Of a stretch of 23,166 nucleotides of DNA, positions 14,291-21,723 are shown piece by piece; positions within the stretch are counted from its first letter, which is position 1, and each line of letters starts with the position of its first letter. Source of the stretch: a virus; the IMG/VR virus record IMGVR_UViG_3300045282_000239, positions 1 through 23,166 of that record. One strand, 5' to 3'. A program made the translations under genes and the position numbers. Under the pieces are notes generated by a model. That model saw only the letters and a program-made list of their open reading frames with translations, did no database searches and was not told where the DNA came from.

Positions 14291-14743
14291 ATGCCAACTA
14301 CGGCGTTCCAGATCTCCAAGCTGGATGACGACCTTCACCTCGTCTTCGGGTACGCCAATGTGTCGATCTCGAAATCGACATCGGGTGGATCGGGCGGCAA
14401 GGAGTTCTTCGACCTCCAGCGCGACTCCATTCCGCCCGCCGAGCTTGAGAAGGCCGCCTACGATTTCGTCCTGGATTTTCGCGATACCGGCGAGATGCAC
14501 AAGGGCGATTCAGTCGGCCGCCTGATTGAATCGATCGTATTCACACCCGACAAGCTGCAGGCGCTCGCCACCGATCCAGTGAGCGGGGTCGTCTACGAGG
14601 AGGGGCTCGCCGTCCTCAAGCAGCTACTCCCGCCGCGCTGGTGGGTGGGATTCAAGCTGGAACCGGCCTCCTATCAGGCCGTCAAGTCCGGTAAATACAA
14701 GATGTTCTCGATCGCCGGTGAAGCCGACAGAACGGAGGTGTGA
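14291..14743 (+). CDS. XkdF-like prohead protease (150 aa)
   Basis: Matures the procapsid by cleaving scaffold and capsid parts. The sequence follows the XkdF-type serine protease pattern: KEFFDLQRDSIPPAELEKAAYDFVLDF, then GEMHKGDSVGRLIES (H70, S81), VFTPDK, PPRWWVGFKLE and finally YKMFSIAGEA (S140). His70 and Ser140 are the likely catalytic pair by analogy with prohead proteases, though I cannot align them here. The size is small but normal for the family. It is followed with one base gap by a scaffold gene, as is usual. The ribosome binding site before ATG 14291 is weak. Confidence 0.82.
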   Translation: MPTTAFQISKLDDDLHLVFGYANVSISKSTSGGSGGKEFFDLQRDSIPPAELEKAAYDFVLDFRDTGEMHKGDSVGRLIESIVFTPDKLQALATDPVSGVVYEEGLAVLKQLLPPRWWVGFKLEPASYQAVKSGKYKMFSIAGEADRTEV

Positions 14744-14744
14744 G

Positions 14745-15845
14745 GTGTCCAAGCCAGCACCCAAACCCGGAATCCTGCGCAACCTCAGGATCAAGCGGGT
14801 CGATCTGGTGGATGCTGGTGCAAATTTCGATGCATCCACTGGCGACGGTGCCCATATCATGCTGTTCAAGAGGGATGTCAGCAAGGACTCCCCGAGCATG
14901 TCCCAATCCCATGTCGATGTCCCGATCGGATGCACCTGCTCCGGGAAGGGGACATGCGAAAAGTGCAAGGAGATGAAATTGTCCACCAAACCATCTGCCA
15001 CATTCAAGTCGCTAGTCGACAAGATGTTGTCGCTATTCGGCGAAACCGATGTCGCCAAGCGGACGGCCGCGATCGAGGAGATCCAGAAGGAGGCCGTCGA
15101 GATCTCGGCCGCCGCCCCCGGTGCCCTCCCCGTTCCCGGTGCCCTGCCCGCCGCCGCGCCCCCGGTCCATCCCGCCGCCGCCCCAGCCGCCCCCGCTGCC
15201 GCGCCCCCAGTTCCGCCATCGGTCAAGGACTTCCTCACCAAGGCGATCATGGAGTGCGGTGCCGGTCCGTTCCCGGCGGGTCATCCGGTGCACGCCCTCA
15301 AGGCGCTTCTCGATCAGATGTCACCGGCCGTACCCGCCGCCCCCGTACCCGCAGCCACACCGGCTGCCCCCGCTCCACCCGTCGCCAAGGGAGATACCAC
15401 CGTGGATGCTGAAGTCGCCAAGCGCATGACCGATCTCGAAAAGCGAGCCACCGATGCCGAGGCGGCGGTGCTGGTCGAGAAGAACCTCCGTCTCGACCGC
15501 GAGATGACCGACATCCTCAAGGGGTTCAAGGCCACCCCGTTCGATCTCGCCAAGGACGTCGCCGTCTACCGCAAGATGAAGGAGGACGACCCCGCCGCAT
15601 TCGAGCGGACCATGGCGATCCTCAGGGCCACCGATGCCCAGCTGGCCGGGTCGGACCTGTTCAAGAATATCGGGTCCCCGATCTCGGGTGGCGCGGACGG
15701 CAGCGCGTGGGCGCAGATCGAGGCCAAGGCCGATGCCCTGCTGGAGAAGTCGGCCGACGCCACCCTGACCCGCGAGCAGGCCATCGAGAAGGTCATGTTC
15801 GCGAACCCGAAGCTCGTCAAGATGTACCGCGACCAGCAGCAGTAG
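14745..15845 (+). CDS. Scaffolding-type capsid assembly protein (366 aa)
   Basis: GTG 14745 is selected because GGAGG lies six bases upstream, just after the protease stop. The start, ILRNLRIKRVDLVDAGANFDAS and HIMLFKRD, is the segment often found in the protein following XkdF-type proteases. C63, C65, C71 and C74 form a small zinc-knuckle-like cluster. Two Ala/Pro-rich linkers (about 121-159 and 194-213) flank a short helical unit. Residues about 220-265 predict a coiled coil, followed by a helical C-terminus. Scaffold proteins guide capsid shell assembly and are removed or degraded. The position between protease and capsid genes supports this. Confidence 0.72.
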   Translation: MSKPAPKPGILRNLRIKRVDLVDAGANFDASTGDGAHIMLFKRDVSKDSPSMSQSHVDVPIGCTCSGKGTCEKCKEMKLSTKPSATFKSLVDKMLSLFGETDVAKRTAAIEEIQKEAVEISAAAPGALPVPGALPAAAPPVHPAAAPAAPAAAPPVPPSVKDFLTKAIMECGAGPFPAGHPVHALKALLDQMSPAVPAAPVPAATPAAPAPPVAKGDTTVDAEVAKRMTDLEKRATDAEAAVLVEKNLRLDREMTDILKGFKATPFDLAKDVAVYRKMKEDDPAAFERTMAILRATDAQLAGSDLFKNIGSPISGGADGSAWAQIEAKADALLEKSADATLTREQAIEKVMFANPKLVKMYRDQQQ

Positions 15846-15894
15846 GAGCGACCCTGATCCCGTTCCGATAGTTCAGATTTAAGGAGAATCGAGC

Positions 15895-16302
15895 ATGCCA
15901 TTCCAGGGACAGATGCCGCTCAAACTGACCGGTGCCAAGGCGGGTGCCGGGTTGACAGTTGCGACGGCGCAGTACAAGTGGGTCAAGCTGAGCGCGGACA
16001 ATACCGTCGTCCTCTGCGCTGCTGTCACCGATCAGCCGATCGGTGTCCTTCAGGCCCCGGTCGCCGCGACCGGCGATCCCGTCGATGTCGTCGTGGTCGG
16101 GGAAACCCAGATCCAGGCCGACGTCTCGATCACCGCCGGTCAGAACCTCGGCACGTCGGCCGATGGACAGGCATCGATCGTCACCCCAGGTCCCGGCACG
16201 TTGTGGAACTGCGGGAAGGCCGTCAACGTCGCGGGTGCCACCACCGCTGGCAACCTGATCACCGCGGTCGTCAACTGCGTGAACCCATCGCCCGCCGCGT
16301 AA
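15895..16302 (+). CDS. Head decoration protein, DUF2190-like (135 aa)
   Basis: Good AAGGAG site before ATG 15895. The protein is a small Ala/Val/Gly-rich beta protein: KLTGAKAGAGLTVATAQYKWVKLS, DQPIGVLQAPVAATGDPVDVVVVGETQIQADVSITAGQNLGTSADG. This is the form of head-decoration/stabilisation proteins that lie just upstream of the major capsid gene. It lacks enzymes motifs, signal peptide and membrane segments. Expected to coat the outer face of the capsid at the three-fold axes in many copies. A glycosylation target is possible because it would be surface exposed. Confidence 0.75.
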   Translation: MPFQGQMPLKLTGAKAGAGLTVATAQYKWVKLSADNTVVLCAAVTDQPIGVLQAPVAATGDPVDVVVVGETQIQADVSITAGQNLGTSADGQASIVTPGPGTLWNCGKAVNVAGATTAGNLITAVVNCVNPSPAA

Positions 16303-16344
16303 TGTTGGGTGTCAATTAACCCAGGCATTTCAGGAGAAGATTAG

Positions 16345-17334
16345 ATGCCCAGCCCGTACCTGTCACAGATCCACGTGGATCGACCACTGACCAACATGTC
16401 AGTGGCGTACATCCAGTCGGACAAGATGTTCATCGCCGGGAAGGTATTCCCGATCGTGCCGGTGGACAAGAAATCCGGACTCTACTTCGTCTACAGCAAG
16501 GACGATTGGTTCCGGGACGATGCCCAACTCCGCGCACCGGCCGCCGAGTCGGCGGGCGGAGGGTACGACATCAGCAACACCGGGTACGTCTGCAACGTGT
16601 GGGCGTTCCACAAGGACGTCGATGAGCAGGAGATCTACAACGCCGATGCGCCGATCTCCCCCGAACGCGACGCCGCCCGGTTCGTCACCCGCAAGCTGCT
16701 GCTGAGGCAGGAGATCCAGTGGGTCACCGATTACATGACCACCGGTATCTGGACCGGTTCATCGACCGGTACCGACATCGTGCCCGGCGTCCTGTGGGAT
16801 GACCCACTGTCAACCCCGATCGAGGACATCCAGGCTCAGCAGCTGGCGGTCCTCACCAATACCGGATTCGAGGCCAATGCCCTCGTCCTCGGATTCGCCG
16901 TCTACCTCAAGCTGATCCGGCACCCCGACATCATCGACCTGATCAAGTACGGGGCCGGTCCCGGCAACCCGGCGATCGCGAATGAGGCCGCGCTCGCCAA
17001 GATCTTCGGCGTCGAGAAGGTCTACATCTCCAAGGCGGTCAAGAACACCGCCGCGAAGACGCCGGGGTCGAACACCTTCACCGGCACCATGGTCGCGGGC
17101 AAGGGCGTCCTCCTCGCCTACGTCAATTCGTCGCCGGGGATCATGGAGCCGTCGTCGGGGTACACCTTCATGTGGAAGGGCATCTCGCGGGGGCTGGGAT
17201 CGACCATCGCCTCCTACCGCATCCCGATGCCGTGGCTCGGCCTCGAAACCGTGCGCATCGAGTCCGAGATCGCCTTCGCGAACAAGGTGATCGGTGGCGA
17301 CCTCGCCGCGTTCTTCAACGGGGCCATCCCATAA
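16345..17334 (+). CDS. Major capsid protein (329 aa)
   Basis: AGGAG upstream of ATG 16345. The sequence begins PSPYLSQIHVDRPLTNMSVAYIQ and continues FIAGKVFPIVPVDKKSGLYFVYSKDDWFRDDAQLRAP, which is the N-terminal arm and E-loop region of a group of HK97-fold major capsid proteins. The middle (TRKLLLRQEIQWVTDYM) is the spine helix, and the C-terminal part has A-domain strands. There is no N-terminal delta domain, consistent with a separate scaffold. Codons favour GAC for Asp more than most neighbours, typical of high expression. It is followed by a strong hairpin. Confidence 0.88.
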   Translation: MPSPYLSQIHVDRPLTNMSVAYIQSDKMFIAGKVFPIVPVDKKSGLYFVYSKDDWFRDDAQLRAPAAESAGGGYDISNTGYVCNVWAFHKDVDEQEIYNADAPISPERDAARFVTRKLLLRQEIQWVTDYMTTGIWTGSSTGTDIVPGVLWDDPLSTPIEDIQAQQLAVLTNTGFEANALVLGFAVYLKLIRHPDIIDLIKYGAGPGNPAIANEAALAKIFGVEKVYISKAVKNTAAKTPGSNTFTGTMVAGKGVLLAYVNSSPGIMEPSSGYTFMWKGISRGLGSTIASYRIPMPWLGLETVRIESEIAFANKVIGGDLAAFFNGAIP

Positions 17335-17354
17335 ATCGATCTTCGCCAAGGGAC

Positions 17355-17379
17355 GGGGGTGGGTATCGATCCCACCCCC
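17355..17379 (+). terminator. Strong hairpin after the major capsid gene
   Basis: GGGGGTGGG at 17355-17363 pairs perfectly with CCCACCCCC at 17371-17379 around a seven-base loop (TATCGAT). This is nine base pairs of almost pure G-C. The following ACGGTTCTACC has no full T tract, so termination may be partial, which would lower expression of the downstream connector genes relative to the capsid. It lies 21 bases after the capsid stop. Confidence 0.75.
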
Positions 17380-17411
17380 ACGGTTCTACCATCAATCAAT
17401 CAGGAGATCCC

Positions 17412-17978
17412 ATGACGGACAAGGCACACGAGATGAGCGAAGGTCAGATCCGGCGCGAGAGGGCGGAAGCCGCCCACTCCAGCGGGCACGAGCCTCCCCC
17501 GGATGGCGCGGTTCCCGTTCCCGATGGTTCCCTACCCAAAACGGGGACGACCAGACCGCAGGACGATCCGCCCCCGGCGGCACCGCTTACCGAATTCTCC
17601 AAGGGGGCAACGACGCCGGCGGATGTGGCGGCGGCCAAGGCCGAATCCGATGCCGCCGCCCGGCGGGCGACCCAGACCAGCGGTGCCCGCGATTCCAACC
17701 ACCCCGACGGGCTACGCCGACCCGATGGGTCATACGTCCCTTTCGGTACCCGCGAGCATGAGTCCAAGGCATCCGGTCGCGCCAAGTACGATGATCGGGT
17801 CAAGGAGGGGGTCAAGCAGGTGATTACTGCCCTGCAGATGCAGACCTCCAATCTGCACGATCTCATCGATCACATCGACAACCACGGAACGGTGACCCGC
17901 AATCAGATCGATCACGTCAAGGGCAAGATCGAAGACGTGATTCGGGGCCTGAGCGAGGCATCGGGCGTACCGAGCTAG
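17412..17978 (+). CDS. Hypothetical protein with disordered N-part and C-terminal helices (188 aa)
   Basis: ATG 17412 has GGAG five bases upstream and lies directly after the capsid hairpin. Residues 1-100 are polar, Pro/Ala/Asp/Arg-rich and probably disordered (GHEPPPDGAVPVPDG; KGATTPADVAAAKAESD). Around 107-117 there is a PDGSYVPFGTRE segment. The C-terminus (about 130-183) is predicted helical or coiled coil (RVKEGVKQVITALQMQTSNLHDLIDHIDN). Product not recognised. As the first gene after the capsid it may be a minor head protein. Confidence 0.62.
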   Translation: MTDKAHEMSEGQIRRERAEAAHSSGHEPPPDGAVPVPDGSLPKTGTTRPQDDPPPAAPLTEFSKGATTPADVAAAKAESDAAARRATQTSGARDSNHPDGLRRPDGSYVPFGTREHESKASGRAKYDDRVKEGVKQVITALQMQTSNLHDLIDHIDNHGTVTRNQIDHVKGKIEDVIRGLSEASGVPS

Positions 17979-17988
17979 GGCCAGGGCG

Positions 17989-18171
17989 ATGACGGGCACA
18001 TCAGAGGCAATCCGCACGACCACCTACGTGGTCGCCAAGAGCAAGGTCATCGGGGGCAGGCCATATGCCCCCGGTGACCCGTTCGATATCTCCCAACTGG
18101 ATGATCACAAGGTCAGCCAGCTGCTCGCTCAGCGCATCATTCGCCCCGTCATGTCTCAACCGGACACTTAA
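17989..18171 (+). CDS. Small head-connector-region protein (60 aa)
   Basis: The body YVVAKSKVIGGRPYAPGDPFDISQLDDHKVSQLLAQRIIRP is a pattern seen in many small phage proteins coded between capsid and head-tail connector genes: a strand, a G-x-x-Y-x-P-G-D turn and a helix ending in an R-x-I-x-P. No function has been assigned that I can name. An AGGG site lies very close to ATG 17989, so the ribosome binding site is only fair. The gene lies ten bases after the previous stop. Confidence 0.65.
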   Translation: MTGTSEAIRTTTYVVAKSKVIGGRPYAPGDPFDISQLDDHKVSQLLAQRIIRPVMSQPDT

Positions 18172-18230
18172 AATCCCACCCCAGCTCCGGATGGCGACGC
18201 CGATCATGGTGTCGATGGGAAGGAGATCAG

Positions 18231-18458
18231 ATGGCCGCAGGATCAGCAGGTTTGTTCAGGGTCAGCACGCTGGCGGTTGGTAAGGCTTGCATCACCACAT
18301 TCGCTGGTGCCCCCGTCAGCGGCGCATCCGGGACCTACAAGGGGACGGTCCGCGCCAACCCCGGTTCCCTCCTCATCGACGTCACCAACCTATTCCTGTA
18401 TATCAACACCGGCACCAAGGCCAGCCCGACCTGGACCAAGGTGGGGTTGCAGGTATGA
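18231..18458 (+). CDS. Small beta-rich virion-like protein (75 aa)
   Basis: AAGGAG is followed by ATG 18231 at a suitable distance. The sequence has a short Ala/Gly-rich N-terminus and then strands with NPGSLLIDVTNLFLYINTGTKASPTWTKVG, a pattern I have seen in small phage head or tail decoration proteins. It overlaps the next gene by four bases (ATGA). No signal peptide or membrane segment. Likely structural; not recognised more closely. Confidence 0.6.
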   Translation: MAAGSAGLFRVSTLAVGKACITTFAGAPVSGASGTYKGTVRANPGSLLIDVTNLFLYINTGTKASPTWTKVGLQV

Positions 18459-18883
18459 GCGTCAGACCAAGCATTCGTGCGACCCTGTACTCGGCCACAA
18501 TCACGGCCGCGATTACGGCTGTTGCTCAAGCCGTCGTCGGCGGCCTTACCAGTTGCCGCTATCTGGTCCTGCAGGCCAATTTCGTATATGGGTCGGGCGG
18601 GACCAGCGCCGATGTCTGGGTGCAGACCAGCGTTGATGGCGGGGTGACGTGGTTCGACATTGCCAACTTCCACTTCCTGGTGGCGAGCGGCAAGAAGATC
18701 CATGTGATCGACATCAACCCCGCGACTCCATTCCCACCGGCCACGGTCCCGGCATCGGGGGCGCTGGCGGCAAATACGATCCTGAACGGGGTCCTGGGTG
18801 ATCGCTTCCGCGCCCTCGTCACCACGGTTGGGACCTATGCCGGGGGCACCACATTCGCAGTCGATATGGTGGCCAAGGGGTAA
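18455..18883 (+). CDS. Beta-sandwich virion-like protein (142 aa)
   Basis: ATG 18455 overlaps the previous stop (ATGA). The core CRYLVLQANFVYGSGGTSADVWVQTSVDGGVTWFDIANFHF is a beta-sandwich pattern with the motif QTSVDGGVTW, and residues 50-140 are strands with Gly/Ala/Thr turns. The same motif occurs in the large repeat protein (QTSVDGTNWAD). Single-domain proteins like this sit between capsid and connector genes in many siphovirus-like genomes and could decorate the head or neck. Exact role unknown. Confidence 0.62.
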   Translation: MSVRPSIRATLYSATITAAITAVAQAVVGGLTSCRYLVLQANFVYGSGGTSADVWVQTSVDGGVTWFDIANFHFLVASGKKIHVIDINPATPFPPATVPASGALAANTILNGVLGDRFRALVTTVGTYAGGTTFAVDMVAKG

Positions 18884-18886
18884 ATC

Positions 18887-19360
18887 ATGGCCTGGACCTA
18901 TGATCCTACTCAGTTCGGCAGCACAACGGTGGGGACGGTCGCCGGATCGACCATCGGGGTACGATACCAGATCCGGTTGATGCTGCAGGATACCAATACC
19001 GCCCGCCAGCTGTTCCAGGATGAGGAGATCGACTGGCAGCAGACCCAGGAGAGCAACATGTGGATGGCGGCGGCAGCGCTCGCCGACATCCTGGTTGCCA
19101 AGGGCGGAGGGGTAAAATCGAAGCGGATCTCAGAGTTCGAGATCCAGTACGACCCGCGAATGTACCTGACGATCGCGACCCGGTTGCGGGCACGCGGCAT
19201 GGACTATCAGGTGCCTTACGCGGGCGGCATCTCCAAGGCGGATAAGGCCGCACAGCAGGGCGATCCTGACTGGGTGCGTCCGAGCATTGCGAGAGGGCAT
19301 GGCGACAATCCCGAGGCCATGAACCCTGCGCCCATTACCAACCCGTTGACCACGATCTGA
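18887..19360 (+). CDS. Head-tail adaptor (head completion) protein (157 aa)
   Basis: AAGGGG before ATG 18887. The sequence is typical of gp6/gp15-type adaptors: GVRYQIRLMLQDTNTARQLFQDEEIDWQQTQ, then a long helix with AAAALADILVAKGGGVKSKRISEFEIQYD and a C-terminal unstructured tail. The RLMLQDTNxxxxLFQDEEI segment is the main diagnostic feature. These proteins form a ring under the portal that links it to the stopper and tail. It is followed two bases later by a glycosyltransferase gene that separates it from the stopper gene. Confidence 0.78.
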   Translation: MAWTYDPTQFGSTTVGTVAGSTIGVRYQIRLMLQDTNTARQLFQDEEIDWQQTQESNMWMAAAALADILVAKGGGVKSKRISEFEIQYDPRMYLTIATRLRARGMDYQVPYAGGISKADKAAQQGDPDWVRPSIARGHGDNPEAMNPAPITNPLTTI

Positions 19361-19362
19361 TC

Positions 19363-20388
19363 ATGCGCATCCTATTCGTATGGCCGGTTGCCACATTCTC
19401 CGTCTGGGATGTGGCACGCGGCTATCGGTCGGCGTTCGCCAAGATCGTTGGCGAGGAGAATATCCGCGATTACAACCTGAATACCCGATCCGATCACCAT
19501 CGGCGGGCGCTCCCTGCCCCGCAGAATATTGATCCGGTCACGGTGTCGCGGCTGGCATCGGAGACGGTGGTATGCGAAGCCATCTACTTCGATGCCGACG
19601 TGGTGTTCATCGTGTCCGGCCTCAATTTCCACCCGGTCGCCCTCAATGCGTTACGCAAGATCGGGATCCATGTCGCGACCATCCTCACCGAGTCCCCCTA
19701 CGATGATGATCCGCAGCTGGAGTGGACATCGGTGTACCCCGAGATGTCGATATTCACTAACGAGCTGATATCAGCCAAGCGCTATGGCTGGGAGTACGTC
19801 CCACATTCGTACGATCCCGAGATCCACAAGCCGGTGCCCCCATCCAAGTCCTGTGACGTCCTGATGTGCGGTACCGGCTGGGTAGAGCGGCAGAAGGTGC
19901 TGGAGGCGGTCGATTGGGAGGGGATCGATCTCCGCCTGATGGGGCTGTGGCCGTCGATCGAACCGCACATGAAGCTGGCCCCGTACGTCCATCAGGGTTG
20001 CATCGATAACCTCCAGATGCCCGCGATCTATGCCGGAGCCAAGATCTGCCTCAATATCCACCGCGAATTTCAGGGGGCGATGAGCCTGAATCCTCGGGCC
20101 TACGAGGTCGCCGCCTGTGGGGCATTCCAGATCTCGGATTACCGCAAGGAGATCGACTTCGTATTCGGCGATAGCGTTCCCGTATTCTACAATCCGGACG
20201 ATCTCGGTCGCTTGATCCGTCACTACCTCGCGAATGATGGCGATCGGGTGACATGCGCGATTACCGCCAAGATCAATGTCAACAACTGTACATTCGACCA
20301 TCGGGCCGAGCAGGTAATCGACAAGATCAGGCGCGACCTAAAGGCACACCAGTCGCGCAAGGCCCATCGATCGGAGGTGACCACATGA
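19363..20388 (+). CDS. GT-B fold glycosyltransferase, CgeB-like (341 aa)
   Basis: The start MRILFVWPVATFSVWDVARGYRSAF is the N-terminal Rossmann strand and helix of a GT-B enzyme. Further on are HVATILTESPYDD, YVPHSYDPEIHKP (about 145-156) and, in the C-terminal domain, SLNPRAYEVAACGAFQISDYR (about 240-260), the donor-binding signature of CgeB-type glycosyltransferases. The family uses nucleotide-sugar donors. No membrane segment, so cytoplasmic. It sits between adaptor and stopper genes, and its stop overlaps the stopper start (ATGA). Ribosome binding site before ATG 19363 is weak. Substrate unknown; virion proteins or cell surface are the natural candidates. Confidence 0.82.
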   Translation: MRILFVWPVATFSVWDVARGYRSAFAKIVGEENIRDYNLNTRSDHHRRALPAPQNIDPVTVSRLASETVVCEAIYFDADVVFIVSGLNFHPVALNALRKIGIHVATILTESPYDDDPQLEWTSVYPEMSIFTNELISAKRYGWEYVPHSYDPEIHKPVPPSKSCDVLMCGTGWVERQKVLEAVDWEGIDLRLMGLWPSIEPHMKLAPYVHQGCIDNLQMPAIYAGAKICLNIHREFQGAMSLNPRAYEVAACGAFQISDYRKEIDFVFGDSVPVFYNPDDLGRLIRHYLANDGDRVTCAITAKINVNNCTFDHRAEQVIDKIRRDLKAHQSRKAHRSEVTT

Positions 20389-20723
20389 GCTTCTCCACGG
20401 TCGATGAATGGGCGGACTTCATGCCCGACACCGTGACCCTCGACGCGTGGGTCGGGAAGACGGTATCCGATGCCCCGATCTATGCACTCGCCCCCGCCAC
20501 ATTCCAGGCTCGCGTCGAGATCAAGAACCACATGATCCGCGACAACAAGGGGAATGAGATAGTAGCTCGCGGCCGGGTATTCATGCGGACGACCGTAATC
20601 CCCGATACCCGCGACAAGCTGGTATTGCCCGGCCGCTTCGAGCCGGTGTCGCCCCCGATCCTCGCCGTCAATCCGGTGAGCGATGAGAGCGGCACCCATC
20701 ACGTGACGCTGGAGATCGGGTAA
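20385..20723 (+). CDS. Head-tail stopper-like protein (112 aa)
   Basis: ATG 20385 overlaps the previous stop with GGAGG upstream. The protein is beta-rich: FMPDTVTLDAWVGKTVSDAPIYALAPATFQARVEIKNHMIRD, then GNEIVARGRVFMRTTVIPDTRDKLVLPG, typical of small stopper proteins that close the head-tail channel before tail joining. Length is normal for that group. Its neighbours (adaptor upstream, gp10-like downstream) also fit. Its stop overlaps the next start (TAATG). Confidence 0.72.
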   Translation: MSFSTVDEWADFMPDTVTLDAWVGKTVSDAPIYALAPATFQARVEIKNHMIRDNKGNEIVARGRVFMRTTVIPDTRDKLVLPGRFEPVSPPILAVNPVSDESGTHHVTLEIG

Positions 20724-21310
20724 TGGCCAAGAAGGTATTCAAGGCGCCGCCGCTCGCGGCCGATGCGGCGGTATTCAAGAAAATCGAGGCCAAGAAGGCA
20801 GCACTTCTCGCCCCGACCGTCGATTTCACATCGGGGTCCGAGGGGGCGGATGTGTTCTTCTCGGTATCGGGCATCAAGTCGCTGTCCCATAACCTGCTGG
20901 AGCTATCGGGGGCGAGCATGGATGCCGCCGGGTACGAGCTTGCCACCATCGCCCGCGAGATCATCGAGGATGCCAAGGAGAATTACTGCCCGTACCTGTT
21001 TGGCCACCTCAAGGCGTCCGGCGATTCCGATGAATACCAGCCCAACAAGGGGATCCAGCTGACCCAGATCATGATGTGGTTTGGCGGCGTGGTCGGTCCC
21101 GAGGCCAAGGAAGCAGGCATCGTCAGCGCCAACCATTACGCGCTGGAACAGCACGAGAACATGGAATTCAAGCACCCGATCGGCGGGCCGAAGTACCTGG
21201 AGCGACCATTTGACAAGGTGCGCCCAACCATCCTGCCGCGCCTCGCCGTTGCCATTGGGAAGGCGCTCGACATGAACCCATCGTTCGTTTCGTTCGGCCT
21301 TGGGGAGTAG
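20723..21310 (+). CDS. HK97 gp10-like tail completion protein (195 aa)
   Basis: ATG 20723 overlaps the previous stop, GGAG upstream. The C-terminal half, IVSANHYALEQHENMEFKHPIGGPKYLERPFDK, is the signature of HK97-gp10-like tail proteins (YAxxQHE...HPxGGPKYLERP). The N-terminal part is helical (GYELATIAREIIEDAKENYCPYLFGHLKAS). These proteins act at the tail end that joins the head. Slightly longer than many family members because of an N-terminal extension of about 50 residues. Confidence 0.82.
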   Translation: MAKKVFKAPPLAADAAVFKKIEAKKAALLAPTVDFTSGSEGADVFFSVSGIKSLSHNLLELSGASMDAAGYELATIAREIIEDAKENYCPYLFGHLKASGDSDEYQPNKGIQLTQIMMWFGGVVGPEAKEAGIVSANHYALEQHENMEFKHPIGGPKYLERPFDKVRPTILPRLAVAIGKALDMNPSFVSFGLGE

Positions 21311-21312
21311 TC

Positions 21313-21714
21313 ATGGTACTGGCTGAACTGGTCACCTATCTGGCATCTCAGGGGATCGGGACCCCGGCCGTCAACCTCACCTACGGGTCGATGCCTAGCG
21401 AACCCGATGCCTGCACCACCCTCTACGAATACGGCGGGATGCCCGATGAGACGGTCCTCGGTCAGCCTTTCGTCCCCAGCCTCGAATACCCCAAGATCCA
21501 GGCCAAGACGCGGGGAGCACCCAACGATTACGAGGGTCCGCGCCAGAAGATCCAGGATATCGTGGGCGCATTCACCAAGGTGGTCAACAACAACCTGCCT
21601 GGGTACAAGGCCATCCTGTCGCTACAGCCGCCGTTCCCGCTGCGTCGCGATGAGAATCTCCGCTTCGAGTTCGTCTGCAATTTCCAGGTGACGCGCGACT
21701 ATAGTTCCACCTAG
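21313..21714 (+). CDS. Tail terminator-like protein (133 aa)
   Basis: GGGGAG five bases before ATG 21313. The pattern VLAELVTYLASQGIGTP, then CTTLYEYGGMPDETVLGQ, YPKIQAKTRGAPNDYEGPRQKIQDIVGAF and a C-terminal strand DENLRFEFVCNFQVTRDY matches small tail terminator (minor capsid-like) proteins that cap the tail tube and interact with the head. The length is usual. Position after the gp10-like gene and before the major tail protein supports it. Confidence 0.78.
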   Translation: MVLAELVTYLASQGIGTPAVNLTYGSMPSEPDACTTLYEYGGMPDETVLGQPFVPSLEYPKIQAKTRGAPNDYEGPRQKIQDIVGAFTKVVNNNLPGYKAILSLQPPFPLRRDENLRFEFVCNFQVTRDYSST

Positions 21715-21723
21715 AGGCATACC

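Noticed and set aside
14624-15250. 208-aa leftward frame with GAAAGAAGA repeats
   Set aside because: Antisense of the Ala/Pro-rich scaffold linker.
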